From Candidatus Metalachnospira gallinarum (GTDB taxonomy: Bacteria > Bacillota > Clostridia > Lachnospirales > Anaerotignaceae): a stretch of 64,000 bases of DNA. The stretch lies in assembly GCA_904378045.1 (NCBI GenBank), contig CAJFHC010000008.1, forward strand, positions 19,338 to 83,337, given 5' to 3'. Numbering within the stretch: position 1 is the first letter of the stretch; each line of letters opens with the position of its first letter. The position numbers and the translations under genes are program-made. The notes beneath the pieces were generated by a model that searched no databases, was not told where the DNA came from, and worked only from the letters and a program-made list of their open reading frames with translations. Positions 8,746-17,605 of this stretch are shown piece after piece.

Positions 8746-9656
8746 CAGTGCGCACCTCCTATAATGCTCGTCAGGTCGTCTATTTTATACTTTTCCATTG
8801 TTTTCGGAAGTTCCTCGATTATATTTTTGCAGGCATAGGGCTCAACGAGGTTGGCGGCTCCAACCTGCACTGCCGTCGCGCCGGCAAGCATCATCTCTAT
8901 GACATCATCGGCGCTTGACACTCCGCCCATGCCGATTATAGGCACCTTTACGGCTTCATACACCTGATAAACCATTCTCAGCGCCACTGGGAATATGGCC
9001 GCTCCGGAAAAGCCTCCCATCTTGTTGGCGATTACCGGCTTTTTCGTTCTGAGGTCTATCCTCATGCCAAGAAGCGTATTTATCATGCTTATTCCGTCGG
9101 CTCCGGCGTCCTCGCAGGCTTTAGCTATCTCTACTATATCCGTTACGTTGGGACTGAGCTTTATATATACAGGCTTTGTGGTAACTGCCTTCACTGCCTT
9201 TGTGACCTCCGCGGCGGCCTTAGCAGATGTTCCGAACGCCATTCCTCCGTTATGCACGTTGGGACAGCTTACGTTTACCTCTATCAAGCCGACCTGCTCT
9301 TCCTTATCTATTCTCTCGCAGCAATAGGCGTATTCATCCACGGAAAATCCGCTTATGTTCGCTATGACTTTTTTATTAAAACACTTTTTCAGCTTTGGAA
9401 GTTCCTCGGATATGACCTTATCTATGCCCGGATTCTGAAGTCCGACGGAATTTATCATTCCGTTGGGGCACTCGGCTATCCTTGGAGTGGGATTTCCGAA
9501 TCTCGGCTCCCTTGTCGTTCCCTTGAAGGAAAAGCTGCCGAGGATATTTATATCGTAGAGCTCGGCGAACTCATACCCAAAGCCGAATGTTCCGCTGGCG
9601 GGGATAACGGGATTGTCAAGCTCAAGTCCGCTTAACGATACCTTTGTGTTTACCAT
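8745..9656 (-). CDS. pyrD: Dihydroorotate dehydrogenase B catalytic subunit PyrD
   Basis: 303 residues, class 1B. Family blocks: [13 protein letters not shown] near 15-27, NSVGLQNPG near 69 and [12 protein letters not shown] near 127 with the class 1 catalytic cysteine (SCPN). FMN-binding [10 protein letters not shown] near 242. It oxidises dihydroorotate and passes electrons through PyrK to NAD. It overlaps pyrK by 7 nt, as expected for obligate partners. Confidence 0.96.
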   Translation of the reverse strand: MVNTKVSLSGLELDNPVIPASGTFGFGYEFAELYDINILGSFSFKGTTREPRFGNPTPRIAECPNGMINSVGLQNPGIDKVISEELPKLKKCFNKKVIANISGFSVDEYAYCCERIDKEEQVGLIEVNVSCPNVHNGGMAFGTSAKAAAEVTKAVKAVTTKPVYIKLSPNVTDIVEIAKACEDAGADGISMINTLLGMRIDLRTKKPVIANKMGGFSGAAIFPVALRMVYQVYEAVKVPIIGMGGVSSADDVIEMMLAGATAVQVGAANLVEPYACKNIIEELPKTMEKYKIDDLTSIIGGAH

Positions 9657-10381
9657 ATTATCTCCTCCTTCTCAAGAACGGGGCCGTCCTTGCATATCCT
9701 CTTTCTTCCGTATTTTGTCTCGCAGCTGCATCCCATGCATGCTCCGAAGCCGCAGCCCATTCTTTCCTCAAAGCTGAACTGTCCGCTTGTATTTATTGAG
9801 TTATACACTGCCTTGAGCATGGGCTCAGGTCCGCATGTATAAACGTATGTATAATCCATATCCTTGATGGCGTCGGTGACGAATCCCTTTACTCCAACGC
9901 TGCCGTCCGCCGTGGCGATTATTACGTCCGCTCCGAGCTTTTTAAATTCCTCCTCGCAGAATATCTCATCAGCCTTATTGAATCCCATAACGACCGCGGG
10001 CTTCTTTCCCTCGGCGATGAGCTTTCTGCAAAGGTAATACATTGGCGGCACGCCGGCTCCTCCTCCGATAAGCAGGGGCCTGTCCCCGCTCTTTGTCAGG
10101 TCATATCCGTTGCCGAGTCCCGTAAGTATGTCAAGCTTCGCTCCTTTTTCAAGGCCTGCCATATATTCCGTTCCCTTTCCAACGACTTTATAAATAAGAC
10201 CGAGCCTTTCTTCGTCACAGTCGTACACGGATATGGGCCTGCGCAGGAAAAATCCGTCCAGCTTTATATTTACGAACTGTCCCGCGGCCGTAACGTCCGA
10301 CGTGTCGCCCTCCAGCTCCATCCTGTAAGTGTTAAGGGCGATACATTCGTTTGCCCTAACGGTAAAAATACTTTGTTTCAT
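9650..10381 (-). CDS. pyrK: Dihydroorotate dehydrogenase B electron-transfer subunit PyrK
   Basis: 243 residues with FAD-binding RRPISVYD (near 53), the NAD-binding stretch LLIGGGAGVPPMYYL (near 101) and a 2Fe-2S motif C-x4-C-x2-C-x11-C (CGFGACMGC ... C) near 210-230. It links PyrD to NAD+. Placed 4 bp after pyrC. Confidence 0.95.
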   Translation of the reverse strand: MKQSIFTVRANECIALNTYRMELEGDTSDVTAAGQFVNIKLDGFFLRRPISVYDCDEERLGLIYKVVGKGTEYMAGLEKGAKLDILTGLGNGYDLTKSGDRPLLIGGGAGVPPMYYLCRKLIAEGKKPAVVMGFNKADEIFCEEEFKKLGADVIIATADGSVGVKGFVTDAIKDMDYTYVYTCGPEPMLKAVYNSINTSGQFSFEERMGCGFGACMGCSCETKYGRKRICKDGPVLEKEEIIW

Positions 10382-10385
10382 AATC

Positions 10386-11648
10386 TCACCCTTTATAAAC
10401 TATCCTGCCGTCAACCATCGTCATAAGGCATTTGCCGTAAACCTTCCAGCCCTCAAAAGGAGTGCTTCTTCCCTTTGTATGGAATTTCTCCGGATCAACG
10501 GTATATTCCTCATCCAGGTCAAAAACCGTAAGATCGGCCTTTTCCCCTTCTTTTATCGAAGCTCCTATACCAAAACGCTTTTTAGCGTTGACGTTTAACA
10601 GCTCCACCGCCTTCTCAAGGGTAATTACTCCCTTCCTCACAAGTTCAGTATATACTATGGGGAAGGCCGTTTCCAGTCCGACAACGCCCATAAGGCTTTT
10701 TTCAAGTCCTTTGCTCTTCTCTTCCTTTGTGTGCGGAGCGTGATCCGTGGCTATGACGTCTATCGTTCCGTCCTTTAGTCCCTCGATAAGCGCCTGTCTG
10801 TCGCTCTCGTCCCTTATCGGAGGATTCATCTTGAATCTTCCTTCCTCCTGAAGATCCATATCATTCATAACAAGATAATGGGGGCCGGTCTCGCAGCTTA
10901 TGTTTACACCGTCCTTTTTTGCCTGCCTTATGAGCTCTACGCTTTCCTTAGTCGATATATGGCAGACGTGATAAGCGCATCCTGTCTCCTTAACAAGTTC
11001 TATATCCCTTTCTATCTGTTTCCATTCGCTTTCGGAGCAAATGCCTCTGTGCCCATGGAGCGCGGCGTATTTTCCGTCATGGATATACCCGCCGTTAAGC
11101 AGTTCGTTTACCTCACAGTGGGCGGCGATGACCTTTCCGAGCCTTTTGGCCTCCGTCATTGCCTTTCTCATCATATCATCATTCTGCACTCCATGCCCAT
11201 CGTCTGAAAAGGCGAAGGCATAGGGTGCCATTCCTTCAAGATCCGCCAGTTTTTCTCCCTTTTCCCCGACGGTTATGGCTCCATAGGGATAGACATGTAC
11301 TACCGCCGTTTTTTCTATTATTTCTTCTTCTTTTTTTATGTTCTCAGCGGAATCCGGCACCGGATCGAGGTTTGGCATGGCGCATACCGAGGTATATCCT
11401 CCGGCCGCGGCCGCCATGGAACCGGTCTCTATCGTCTCCTTACGCAAAAAACCCGGTTCTCTCAGATGAACATGAACATCTGTAAAACCGGGAAAAATAT
11501 ATTTATTATCAAAATCAAAGGAAACAACGCCCTCATTTGAATGGAAGCCGCTGTCAAAGGAAACGATCATACCGTCTTTGATATATATATCGGTTTTCCT
11601 GAATCCGCCGTCAATGTATACATTCGCGTTTCTCAATAAATACTCCAT
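10386..11648 (-). CDS. pyrC: Dihydroorotase PyrC (class I)
   Basis: Zinc amidohydrolase that cyclises carbamoyl aspartate. Metal-binding DVHVHLREPG is near residue 58 and the late catalytic aspartate is in IATDHAPHT near 297. I place the start at the ATG at 11648 (420 residues) because GGAGGG lies six bases before it; the longer reading frame up to 11693 adds 15 residues without a ribosome site and would begin at the promoter's transcription start. First gene of the seven-gene pyr operon. Carbamoyl-phosphate synthase is not in the window. Confidence 0.95.
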   Translation of the reverse strand: MEYLLRNANVYIDGGFRKTDIYIKDGMIVSFDSGFHSNEGVVSFDFDNKYIFPGFTDVHVHLREPGFLRKETIETGSMAAAAGGYTSVCAMPNLDPVPDSAENIKKEEEIIEKTAVVHVYPYGAITVGEKGEKLADLEGMAPYAFAFSDDGHGVQNDDMMRKAMTEAKRLGKVIAAHCEVNELLNGGYIHDGKYAALHGHRGICSESEWKQIERDIELVKETGCAYHVCHISTKESVELIRQAKKDGVNISCETGPHYLVMNDMDLQEEGRFKMNPPIRDESDRQALIEGLKDGTIDVIATDHAPHTKEEKSKGLEKSLMGVVGLETAFPIVYTELVRKGVITLEKAVELLNVNAKKRFGIGASIKEGEKADLTVFDLDEEYTVDPEKFHTKGRSTPFEGWKVYGKCLMTMVDGRIVYKG

Positions 11649-11683
11649 CGATTTCCCTCCGTTCCCATTATTACACCGCAGAT

Positions 11684-11713
11684 ATTTTATCATCAGGGCT
11701 ATAACACTGTCAA
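11684..11713 (-). promoter_or_regulatory. Strong promoter of the pyr operon
   Basis: Minus strand consensus TTGACA (11708-11713), 18 nt, TAAAAT (11684-11689). Transcription should start near 11676, leaving a leader of only about 28 nt before pyrC. That leaves no space for a PyrR-type antiterminator/terminator pair. Confidence 0.7.
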
Positions 11714-11773
11714 GGGCGAAAAGTATTTTATTTTACAGGGCTTAACAAACATTTTGTTTTTCCGACGCCGCTT

Positions 11774-12697
11774 TTAAATAACGCTCACGCTCATAACCGT
11801 CATAAACAAAAAGTATACTATTGTTATTATCGTCAGAGGTCTTTTAAAAAAGCACTTCACCGTTTCCGAAGTCGGCTTTTCTGAATTGAAATAGCCTCCT
11901 ATATTTTTTAGATTAATAACAAGCAGTACGGCTGATACCGCCGCGCAGACATACATAAACAGGCTGTCGGCTATCCAAAGATACTCTATCCTGTTCATCA
12001 GATGTCCCGTGACCTCAACAAAGGCATTGTTTAAAACATGCAGCGCTATGGCCGCCCCAAGGGAATATTCCACCGCTATATATCCGAAAAGCACGCCCAT
12101 AAGGAATGTCACGGGAAGCTGAACGATGTTCTGGTGCATAAGCGAAAAGAGCATGGCCGCGACGAGTATGGCGAATGTTTTGCCGTATGGCCGCAGTTTT
12201 TTCAGAATGAGTCCCCTGAAAAACAGTTCCTCCATCAGCGGAGCTACAGCCACGGAATATAAGAGGCTTGAAAAATATATCGAAGGGTCGCTTGCCGCCG
12301 ACGATGCTGCCTCAAAGTTATATCCCGCCTGATAGAACAGCCCTTCCAGCGGCACCAGCATCAAAGTGCATATAAGCTGTATTCCCTGCATTACTACAAA
12401 AAACATAATCAGCCCTTTTATGCCTATGGTTTTTGTTTTCCCAAAGTCCGGCTTTTCTCTTACGATGACAAATGACAAAAGCGTCGGAAATGTTGACGCC
12501 GCAATCAGCGCGAAGCCCGTGTTGAATACAAGATTTAAAAGCTCCTCATAGTTTATGTCCGGTCTTGCGCCGACAACATATATAGCGTATCCCATGCTTA
12601 CGGCCTCGTGTATGAGATAGAAAAGCACGTTATACAATATAAATATAAGGATTATCCCGTTAAATGATTTTTTAGCCGTTATTCTGTCAAATTCCAC
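11774..12697 (-). CDS. CPBP-family intramembrane glutamic/metallo protease
   Basis: 307 residues with about eight membrane segments. The three CPBP (Abi/Rce1) motifs are present: EELFFRG (156-162), SLMHQN (185-190) and ALHVLNNAF (218-226), which supply the catalytic Glu, Arg, His and Asn residues. Such proteases process membrane-associated or prenylated-like substrates or self-immunity peptides; the substrate here is unknown. The start is GTG with AGGAG eight to nine bases upstream; nearby ATGs are out of frame. A plausible promoter TTGATG-N18-TATACT lies upstream. Confidence 0.88.
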   Translation of the reverse strand: MEFDRITAKKSFNGIILIFILYNVLFYLIHEAVSMGYAIYVVGARPDINYEELLNLVFNTGFALIAASTFPTLLSFVIVREKPDFGKTKTIGIKGLIMFFVVMQGIQLICTLMLVPLEGLFYQAGYNFEAASSAASDPSIYFSSLLYSVAVAPLMEELFFRGLILKKLRPYGKTFAILVAAMLFSLMHQNIVQLPVTFLMGVLFGYIAVEYSLGAAIALHVLNNAFVEVTGHLMNRIEYLWIADSLFMYVCAAVSAVLLVINLKNIGGYFNSEKPTSETVKCFFKRPLTIITIVYFLFMTVMSVSVI

Positions 12698-12891
12698 TTC
12701 ATCATCTCCTGTCGTTTCGTATCAATAAGTATAAATTAAATGTGTCTCAAACATCAACCGAACAATTCCCTAATTTTTTACATCATTTCTCCAAAAAATA
12801 CCTGACATATTTAAAATTCGCCGTGAAATAATACTATCGTAACACAAAAGGTTACAAACATTCGATATACAAATCAGGAGGTTGATTTTAA

Positions 12892-13104
12892 ATGTCATCT
12901 AACAGCAGTTCAAGCAAAGCAAGCGTTCCCGAAGCAAGAGAAGCGCTTGATCAGTTTAAGTATGAAGTAGCCCAGGAGCTTAACATTCCTTTAAAAAGAG
13001 GATACAACGGAGACCTTACTTCCGCTCAGAACGGTTATGTAGGCGGATATATGGTTAAGAAAATGATCGAGGCGCAGGAAAAACAGATGTCAGGAATGCG
13101 CTGA
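12892..13104 (+). CDS. Alpha/beta-type small acid-soluble spore protein
   Basis: 70 residues. It matches the alpha/beta SASP family: ALDQFKYEVAQELNIPL near 24-40, which contains the germination protease cleavage context around KYE-VAQEL, and GYVGGYMVKKMIE near 52-64. SASPs coat and protect spore DNA and feed the outgrowing cell with amino acids. It proves the organism is (or derives from) an endospore former. AGGAGG ribosome site at 12876-12883. An AATACTA sequence at 12830-12836 resembles a sigma-G -10 element, but I see no convincing -35 at the right distance. Monocistronic, followed by a terminator. Confidence 0.94.
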   Translation: MSSNSSSSKASVPEAREALDQFKYEVAQELNIPLKRGYNGDLTSAQNGYVGGYMVKKMIEAQEKQMSGMR

Positions 13105-13138
13105 GCATAACGGATAAACAATCCTATATTCTGTTTCA

Positions 13139-13190
13139 GGAGGGCTTTTCCAAAGCATTGGCTTGGGAAGGCCCTTCCCTTTATATTTTT
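13139..13190 (+). terminator. Terminator after the SASP gene
   Basis: Imperfect stem GGGCTTTTCCAAAGC / GCTTGGGAAGGCCC followed by TTCCCTTTATATTTTT. The T-tract touches the end of the convergent gene at 13189. Confidence 0.7.
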
Positions 13191-13908
13191 ACCATTCCCA
13201 GCCGTCGGGATACTGTATCTCTTCCAATATGCCAAAAAACAGAGATATGTTTCCGTCCTTTGTATGCTCCTTCATGGCCTTTTCCTTGGAATAATATTCT
13301 TCATCACGCTGAGCCAGCTTTCTGACTGAGTTTAAAAGCTCGGCGTCCCCGCAGCCAGCGTTTAAATATCTCACGTTTATTATGTCCACCCAGTCTTTGC
13401 AGAATCCCCTGTATCTCAGTTCTTTTCCCCGTTCGGCGATTCCTCGTATCTCCGTGAACATATCGTCTCCGACATATTTTCTTATGGCGTCATATATCAG
13501 CGTCTGGAAAAACTTTATATATGACTTGTAAAGATACTTTCTCTCTTTTATTTTCTGCGCTACCAGCGAGCTTCTTCCCGCTGTTTTGTTTATATAAAAT
13601 TCTTCCCCGTCGGAAAGTTCCATATAGTCGTTAAGCACGTCGGCGATAAAAAACGCCTCCGGAAAAAGCACGGAAAACTTGTAACAGGGCGTGTCAAAAT
13701 TCGTTTTATAGCTGTCCCTCTCGGCTCTGTAAGCGTGAAGAAGCTCAAAAACAAACTTCTGCACCACGTCATGCACCTCTGAGTAGCCGTCATAGCTTGT
13801 CTTGTCTCCGGCAAGGTCGCTGATTGCTTCCCTCAGCGCGAAAAGATCCTCGTAGTCTCCGGAAATATTTATGCCGGCGTTGTTCTCGGTTATTTCTGCG
13901 ATAAGCAT
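13189..13908 (-). CDS. Uncharacterised protein, possibly DUF6904-like
   Basis: 239 residues, soluble, rich in acidic and aromatic residues, no signal peptide. The N-terminus (MLIAEITENNAGINISGDY, then DLFALREAISDLAGD) resembles a family of uncharacterised Firmicutes proteins that begin with a short beta strand and a NLAG-ISGDY-like stretch; I link it to DUF6904 from memory only. The remainder is predicted mostly helical. No catalytic motif is visible and the neighbours (SASP, cation exporter) give no functional hint. The ATG has AGAAGGACTGAAA upstream. Confidence 0.65.
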   Translation of the reverse strand: MLIAEITENNAGINISGDYEDLFALREAISDLAGDKTSYDGYSEVHDVVQKFVFELLHAYRAERDSYKTNFDTPCYKFSVLFPEAFFIADVLNDYMELSDGEEFYINKTAGRSSLVAQKIKERKYLYKSYIKFFQTLIYDAIRKYVGDDMFTEIRGIAERGKELRYRGFCKDWVDIINVRYLNAGCGDAELLNSVRKLAQRDEEYYSKEKAMKEHTKDGNISLFFGILEEIQYPDGWEW

Positions 13909-14035
13909 TTTCAGTCCTTCTTTCTATCGATTTTTAATATATTGTAACATATCGGCGCCCATTAATAAATCGCCGCGCCTAAATTTACGCCATTTGTTTT
14001 TCCGTTTGATTCTCTTTTATACGAACGGATCGATA

Positions 14036-14063
14036 TTGTGTTTTTCGGAAATTGTGATATACT
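14036..14063 (+). promoter_or_regulatory. Promoter of the CDF exporter
   Basis: TTGTGT (14036-14041), 16 nt, TATACT (14058-14063) with an extended -10 TGA just before it; 33 nt upstream of the ATG. Confidence 0.55.
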
Positions 14064-14096
14064 TGTAAAGATATTCAAAACGGAGGCGTTTTTAAA

Positions 14097-15287
14097 ATGC
14101 ATAACTGGCTTGTAAAAAAATTTATAAAAGATTATGAAAATACAGGAGATATAAACGTCAGAGCCGCCTATGGAAAGCTCTCCGGAAAGGTCGGGATATT
14201 CTGCAACGCCTTTTTGTTTTTAGGCAAGTTTATTGTGGGAACCGTATCCGGCAGCGTTTCCATTACTGCCGACGCGGTAAACAACCTTTCCGACGCCGCC
14301 TCAAGCATTATAAGCCTGATAGGTTTCAAAATGGCTGAGAAGCCCGCAGACGCAGACCATCCCTACGGGCACGCCAGATACGAATATCTTTCCGGCCTTA
14401 CAGTGGCCGTAATGATAATCCTTATCGGCGTGGAGCTTTTCAAGAGCAGCCTGGACAAGGTACTGAATCCTTCTCCGGTCGATTTCAGCGCCGCAGCGGC
14501 TGTCGTGCTCATAGGCTCCATAGTCGTAAAGCTGTGGATGTCTCTTTTTAACAGGGCTCTCGGCAAAAAAATAAATTCCGCCACCCTTGAGGCCACATCG
14601 GCAGACAGCAGGAACGATGTCATATCGACTTCCGCCGTGCTTATAGCGGCTCTCATAACGCATTTCGCGAAGGTCGACCTGGACGGATATATGGGTGTAG
14701 CCGTGGCGGTGTTCATTCTCTACAGCGGCATCGGCCTTGTGAAGGACACTCTTGATCCTCTTCTTGGCTCGGCTCCCGACCCGGCTCTCGTCGATCATAT
14801 ACAGAAAAAAATATTAAGCTATGACGGCGTTCTCGGGACCCATGACCTTATGATACACGATTATGGCCCCGGAAGAAAATTCGCCAGCGTACATGTGGAA
14901 ATGGCCGCCGAGGACGACGTTATCAAAAGCCATGACGTGATCGACAACATTGAAAGAGACTTTCTTGAAAACGAGAATCTGAATCTTATCGTGCATTATG
15001 ATCCGATTATTACCGGAGACGAAAAAATAAACGACCTGAGAAGCTGGCTTTCGGATCAGGTAAAAGCCATCAACCCTGAGCTAAGCATACACGATCTGAG
15101 AGTCGTTCCGGGAAACACCCATACGAATCTTATTTTTGACTGTGTCATGCCCTATGACATAAATATGACTGAGTCAGAACTCAAGAGGGAGATACGGAAA
15201 CGAGTCAATCTGAAATACCCCGATTACTACTGCGTTATGACCATAGACTCAAGCTATGCCGCCATGCCGCACACAAGGGAAAACTGA
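14097..15287 (+). CDS. Cation diffusion facilitator (CDF) transporter
   Basis: 396 residues. The N-terminal half has the six-helix CDF domain with metal-site aspartates in ITADAVNNLSD (56-66) and SADSRND (168-174), and the cytosolic loop motif HPYGHARYE (88-96). The C-terminal ~190 residues include the ZT_dimer domain, with an extra extension compared with 300-residue FieF. It should export Zn2+, Fe2+ or Mn2+ in exchange for protons; the metal cannot be told from sequence. Single gene with its own promoter, GGAGG ribosome site and hairpin terminator. Confidence 0.92.
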   Translation: MHNWLVKKFIKDYENTGDINVRAAYGKLSGKVGIFCNAFLFLGKFIVGTVSGSVSITADAVNNLSDAASSIISLIGFKMAEKPADADHPYGHARYEYLSGLTVAVMIILIGVELFKSSLDKVLNPSPVDFSAAAAVVLIGSIVVKLWMSLFNRALGKKINSATLEATSADSRNDVISTSAVLIAALITHFAKVDLDGYMGVAVAVFILYSGIGLVKDTLDPLLGSAPDPALVDHIQKKILSYDGVLGTHDLMIHDYGPGRKFASVHVEMAAEDDVIKSHDVIDNIERDFLENENLNLIVHYDPIITGDEKINDLRSWLSDQVKAINPELSIHDLRVVPGNTHTNLIFDCVMPYDINMTESELKREIRKRVNLKYPDYYCVMTIDSSYAAMPHTREN

Positions 15288-15294
15288 AATTTAT

Positions 15295-15326
15295 AAAGGC
15301 TTCCGTCTTTTCAGACAGAAGCCTTT
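15295..15326 (+). terminator. First copy of the CDF terminator hairpin
   Basis: AAAGGCTTC-c-GTCT / AGAC-a-GAAGCCTTT, 8 bp after the CDF stop. There is no T-tract after it (the next bases are GCGTG), whereas the near-identical copy at 15578-15613 has one. The two copies flank the repeat element. Confidence 0.7.
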
Positions 15327-15329
15327 GCG

Positions 15330-15573
15330 TGTCGAAAAAGTCCTTCAGGACTTTTTCGAGTTTAAATTAAGGCAATAAATCCCTATTTCTGCGAAAAGCC
15401 CTGAACTTTGTCAGGGCGCAGAAATACGGGATTTTCCTCGGCGGAAGATTAAACTCGGGAGGGTCTTACCCTCCAAGTACCGGAAAGATATCCGGACGCC
15501 GGAGGCGGCTTTGGCCAAAGGCCAAAGTACTGACCAGTACCCTTCCACTCACAATGGATTAGTTTTTTGACAG
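15330..15573 (+). repeat. Structured, MITE-like intergenic repeat, copy 1
   Basis: The 354-bp gap between the CDF and AEC genes holds no ORF but a chain of hairpins: TCGAAAAAGTCCT/AGGACTTTTTCGA (15332-15359, 13 perfect pairs, 2-nt loop), a long AAATCCC-ATTTCTGC...GCCCTGA/TCAGGGC...GCAGAAAT-GGGATTT stem (about 15378-15436), GGAGGGT/ACCCTCC (15457-15474), and several short palindromes in 15475-15540 such as TTTGGCCAAA and GTACT/AGTAC. Its ends TGTCGAAAAAG and (reverse complement) TGTCAAAAAACT look like imperfect terminal inverted repeats. Three blocks recur in inverted orientation at 63907-64000: 15540-15573 (33 of 34 bases), 15447-15474 (28 of 28) and 15435-15446 (12 of 12). No protein is encoded. 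Confidence 0.8.
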
Positions 15574-15577
15574 GCTG

Positions 15578-15613
15578 AGGCTTCCGTCTTTTCAGGCAGA
15601 AGCCTTTTTTATT
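15578..15613 (+). terminator. Second copy of the CDF terminator hairpin
   Basis: AGGCTTC...GAAGCCT with CTTTTTTATT after it; near-identical to 15295-15326 (one clear base change, AGACA to AGGCA). It is the functional-looking intrinsic terminator for plus-strand transcription. Confidence 0.75.
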
Positions 15614-15641
15614 ATGCATTGATATATTTCAAACATCGCTT

Positions 15642-16583
15642 TTACAGCGTACAGAATCCGGCAAGCAGTGAAAATACAAACGGCATTGTAAACAGGCAGC
15701 CGACGGTAGTCGCCAGAAGCGACGCCACGGCATAATCCGGAGCCGTGTCATATTCCTGCGTAAGCACCGTTATTATAAGCATAGACGGGAGCATAGCGAA
15801 TATGGTCGCCGCCAGAAGCATTTCGTCGGACACAAGACCGGTGAACTTTACTACAAAGAAAAATACTATGGGCACTATTATCAGCTTGATCGGTATGGTT
15901 GTAAATACCTTCGGTTTCTCAAAGAGTTTTTTGAAGCCTCGTCTTCCTATATCGGCTCCTATGTAAAGAAGGCCTACATATTTCTGTGTGCCTCCTATCC
16001 CGGTCAGCGCCTCCCAGACCGTTCCCGATGGTCTTATTCCAGCGAACACGAGTATAAGCCCTATGACAAGACCGATGGATGTGGGGCTTATCATTTTTTT
16101 GAGACTCACCTGGGCTTTTCCCTTTGACGCCGATAAAATTGCAACGCCCACCGTCCATGTCATTACCGTCTCAACTATGAGGTAGGCCGCCATGTAAAGC
16201 CCGCTTCTCTCAGGAAAAACGGCCTCAAGTATGGGAAAACCGATAAGCACGCTGTTTATAAACGATACCGAGCATGTATGCGCTCCCAGCTCTTCCCTTT
16301 TAAGCCCAAGCATTTTTCCGCTTAAAAAACCTATGCCTATGGCAAGGAAAAACATAAAGAACATCAGGAATACAAACGGCCATACCTCAAAAAGCTCCTC
16401 CCTTGTTCCGCCGTTGGCTATGCTTGTTATAATCAGCAGCGGCACTATTATCTTCATCATAAATTTCTGTATATGATCCACGCTTTCGCTGCTCAAAAGC
16501 CCTGTGCTTGTGGCCGCGAAGCCTATGATAAGAACTGTGGCGAAAAATATGACCTGCTGTAAAACTATTCCCTGAACATTCAT
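15642..16583 (-). CDS. AEC-family (auxin efflux carrier-like) transporter
   Basis: 313 residues and about ten membrane segments, two five-helix halves, typical of the AEC family (Mem_trans). Bacterial members carry malate, malonate or other small organic acids. Family-like features: IIVPLLIITSIANGG (near 45) and VSFINSVLIGFPILEAVFPE (near 104). Substrate unknown. It is the last gene after a hydrolase, MscS and DUF951 in the same direction, 18 bp after the latter. Confidence 0.85.
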   Translation of the reverse strand: MNVQGIVLQQVIFFATVLIIGFAATSTGLLSSESVDHIQKFMMKIIVPLLIITSIANGGTREELFEVWPFVFLMFFMFFLAIGIGFLSGKMLGLKREELGAHTCSVSFINSVLIGFPILEAVFPERSGLYMAAYLIVETVMTWTVGVAILSASKGKAQVSLKKMISPTSIGLVIGLILVFAGIRPSGTVWEALTGIGGTQKYVGLLYIGADIGRRGFKKLFEKPKVFTTIPIKLIIVPIVFFFVVKFTGLVSDEMLLAATIFAMLPSMLIITVLTQEYDTAPDYAVASLLATTVGCLFTMPFVFSLLAGFCTL

Positions 16584-16601
16584 TTTTGTTTCCTCCGGTG
16601 T

Positions 16602-16805
16602 TTAATCTTCTTTTTTGTCAGCCGCGCTGATTATCTTTTTAAAGTTTTTCTCAAACTTTACCCTCGGCAGCATGACCATATGTCCGCAGCCGCAGCACTT
16701 TATCCTGAAATCCATTCCTACCCTCAGTATCTCCCATGAGTCCGAGCCGCAGGGATGCTTCTTTTTCATCTGAACTATATCTCCGACAGAAAAATCCATA
16801 TCCAT
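16602..16805 (-). CDS. DUF951 family protein
   Basis: 67 residues, matching the small DUF951 proteins common in Bacillota: FSVGDIVQMKKKHPCGSD near 5-22, then WEILRVGMDFRIKCCGCGH with a Cys-x-x-Cys-like cluster (CCGCGH), and VMLPRVKFEK. Probably a small zinc-binding or nucleic acid-associated protein, but function is unknown. It commonly sits next to mscS in this phylum, and here follows mscS by 5 bp. Confidence 0.85.
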   Translation of the reverse strand: MDMDFSVGDIVQMKKKHPCGSDSWEILRVGMDFRIKCCGCGHMVMLPRVKFEKNFKKIISAADKKED

Positions 16806-16810
16806 CCTCC

Positions 16811-17605
16811 TCAGCCGTTTATTATGCGCACGGTCCTCTGGGGATATGGTATTGTTATACCCTCGGCGTCAAATCTCTTTTTGATCCTCAGCCTGAGATC
16901 CCTTTCGACCTTATAATTTTCCTTTACCCTGCACTTTACAACTATCCTTATTGTAACGGCCGAATCATCCAGTCCCGTTATGCCAAGGACATTAGGTTCC
17001 TCCAGCATACCGTCGGATTCGGCATAGGCCTTCGCCATCTCGTCTTTCAAAACCTCTATGGCGTTGTCGGCGTCGTCCTCGTAGGATATTCCCACGTCTA
17101 CGACGGCGTTTATAAAGTCCTTACACTTATTGACCACCGTTGATATTGTTCCGTTCGGCACTATATATACGGTACCGTCAACGTCCCTTAGTCTTGTTGT
17201 CCTCATGGTGACCGACTCCACCGTTCCGGTACAGCCGTTTATTTCCACGATGTCGCCGACATTGAACTGTTCCTCCACAAGGATAAATATGCCGGCGATA
17301 ATATCCGAAACGACGTTCTGCGCGCCCAAGCCTATGGCTACGGCCACAGAGCCCGAAACCGCCGCCAGAGAAGCATCGGACACCCCAAGCTGTGAAAGTA
17401 TGCTTAAAACGCCTATGAAATAAACAATGAATATGACCACGCTTGTCGTTACCGTTTTAAGCGTTTTGACCTTTCCCTCGCTTTTTATTATCCCGTTTTT
17501 CCCGAATTTGGTCAGCGAAAAAATCTTATCTATTATTTTTCTGCCGAATTTAGCCGCTATATAGCATATCGCGGCCGTTATAAGGCAGTACAGTATTTTT
17601 AGCAT
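16811..17605 (-). CDS. mscS: Small-conductance mechanosensitive channel MscS
   Basis: 264 residues from the ATG at 17605. Membrane segments cover roughly 1-20 and 48-85, the pore-lining helix is SLAAVSGSVAVAIGLGAQNVVSDIIAGI (split here: Gly/Ala-rich, near 80-107) and the beta domain begins FNVGDIVEINGCTGTVE. It opens under hypo-osmotic stress. I chose the ATG at 17605 because GGGGAGG lies seven bases upstream; the ATG two codons earlier is only one base from it. The gene overlaps the upstream hydrolase by 56 nt, which is longer than usual for coupled genes. Confidence 0.9.
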   Translation of the reverse strand: MLKILYCLITAAICYIAAKFGRKIIDKIFSLTKFGKNGIIKSEGKVKTLKTVTTSVVIFIVYFIGVLSILSQLGVSDASLAAVSGSVAVAIGLGAQNVVSDIIAGIFILVEEQFNVGDIVEINGCTGTVESVTMRTTRLRDVDGTVYIVPNGTISTVVNKCKDFINAVVDVGISYEDDADNAIEVLKDEMAKAYAESDGMLEEPNVLGITGLDDSAVTIRIVVKCRVKENYKVERDLRLRIKKRFDAEGITIPYPQRTVRIING

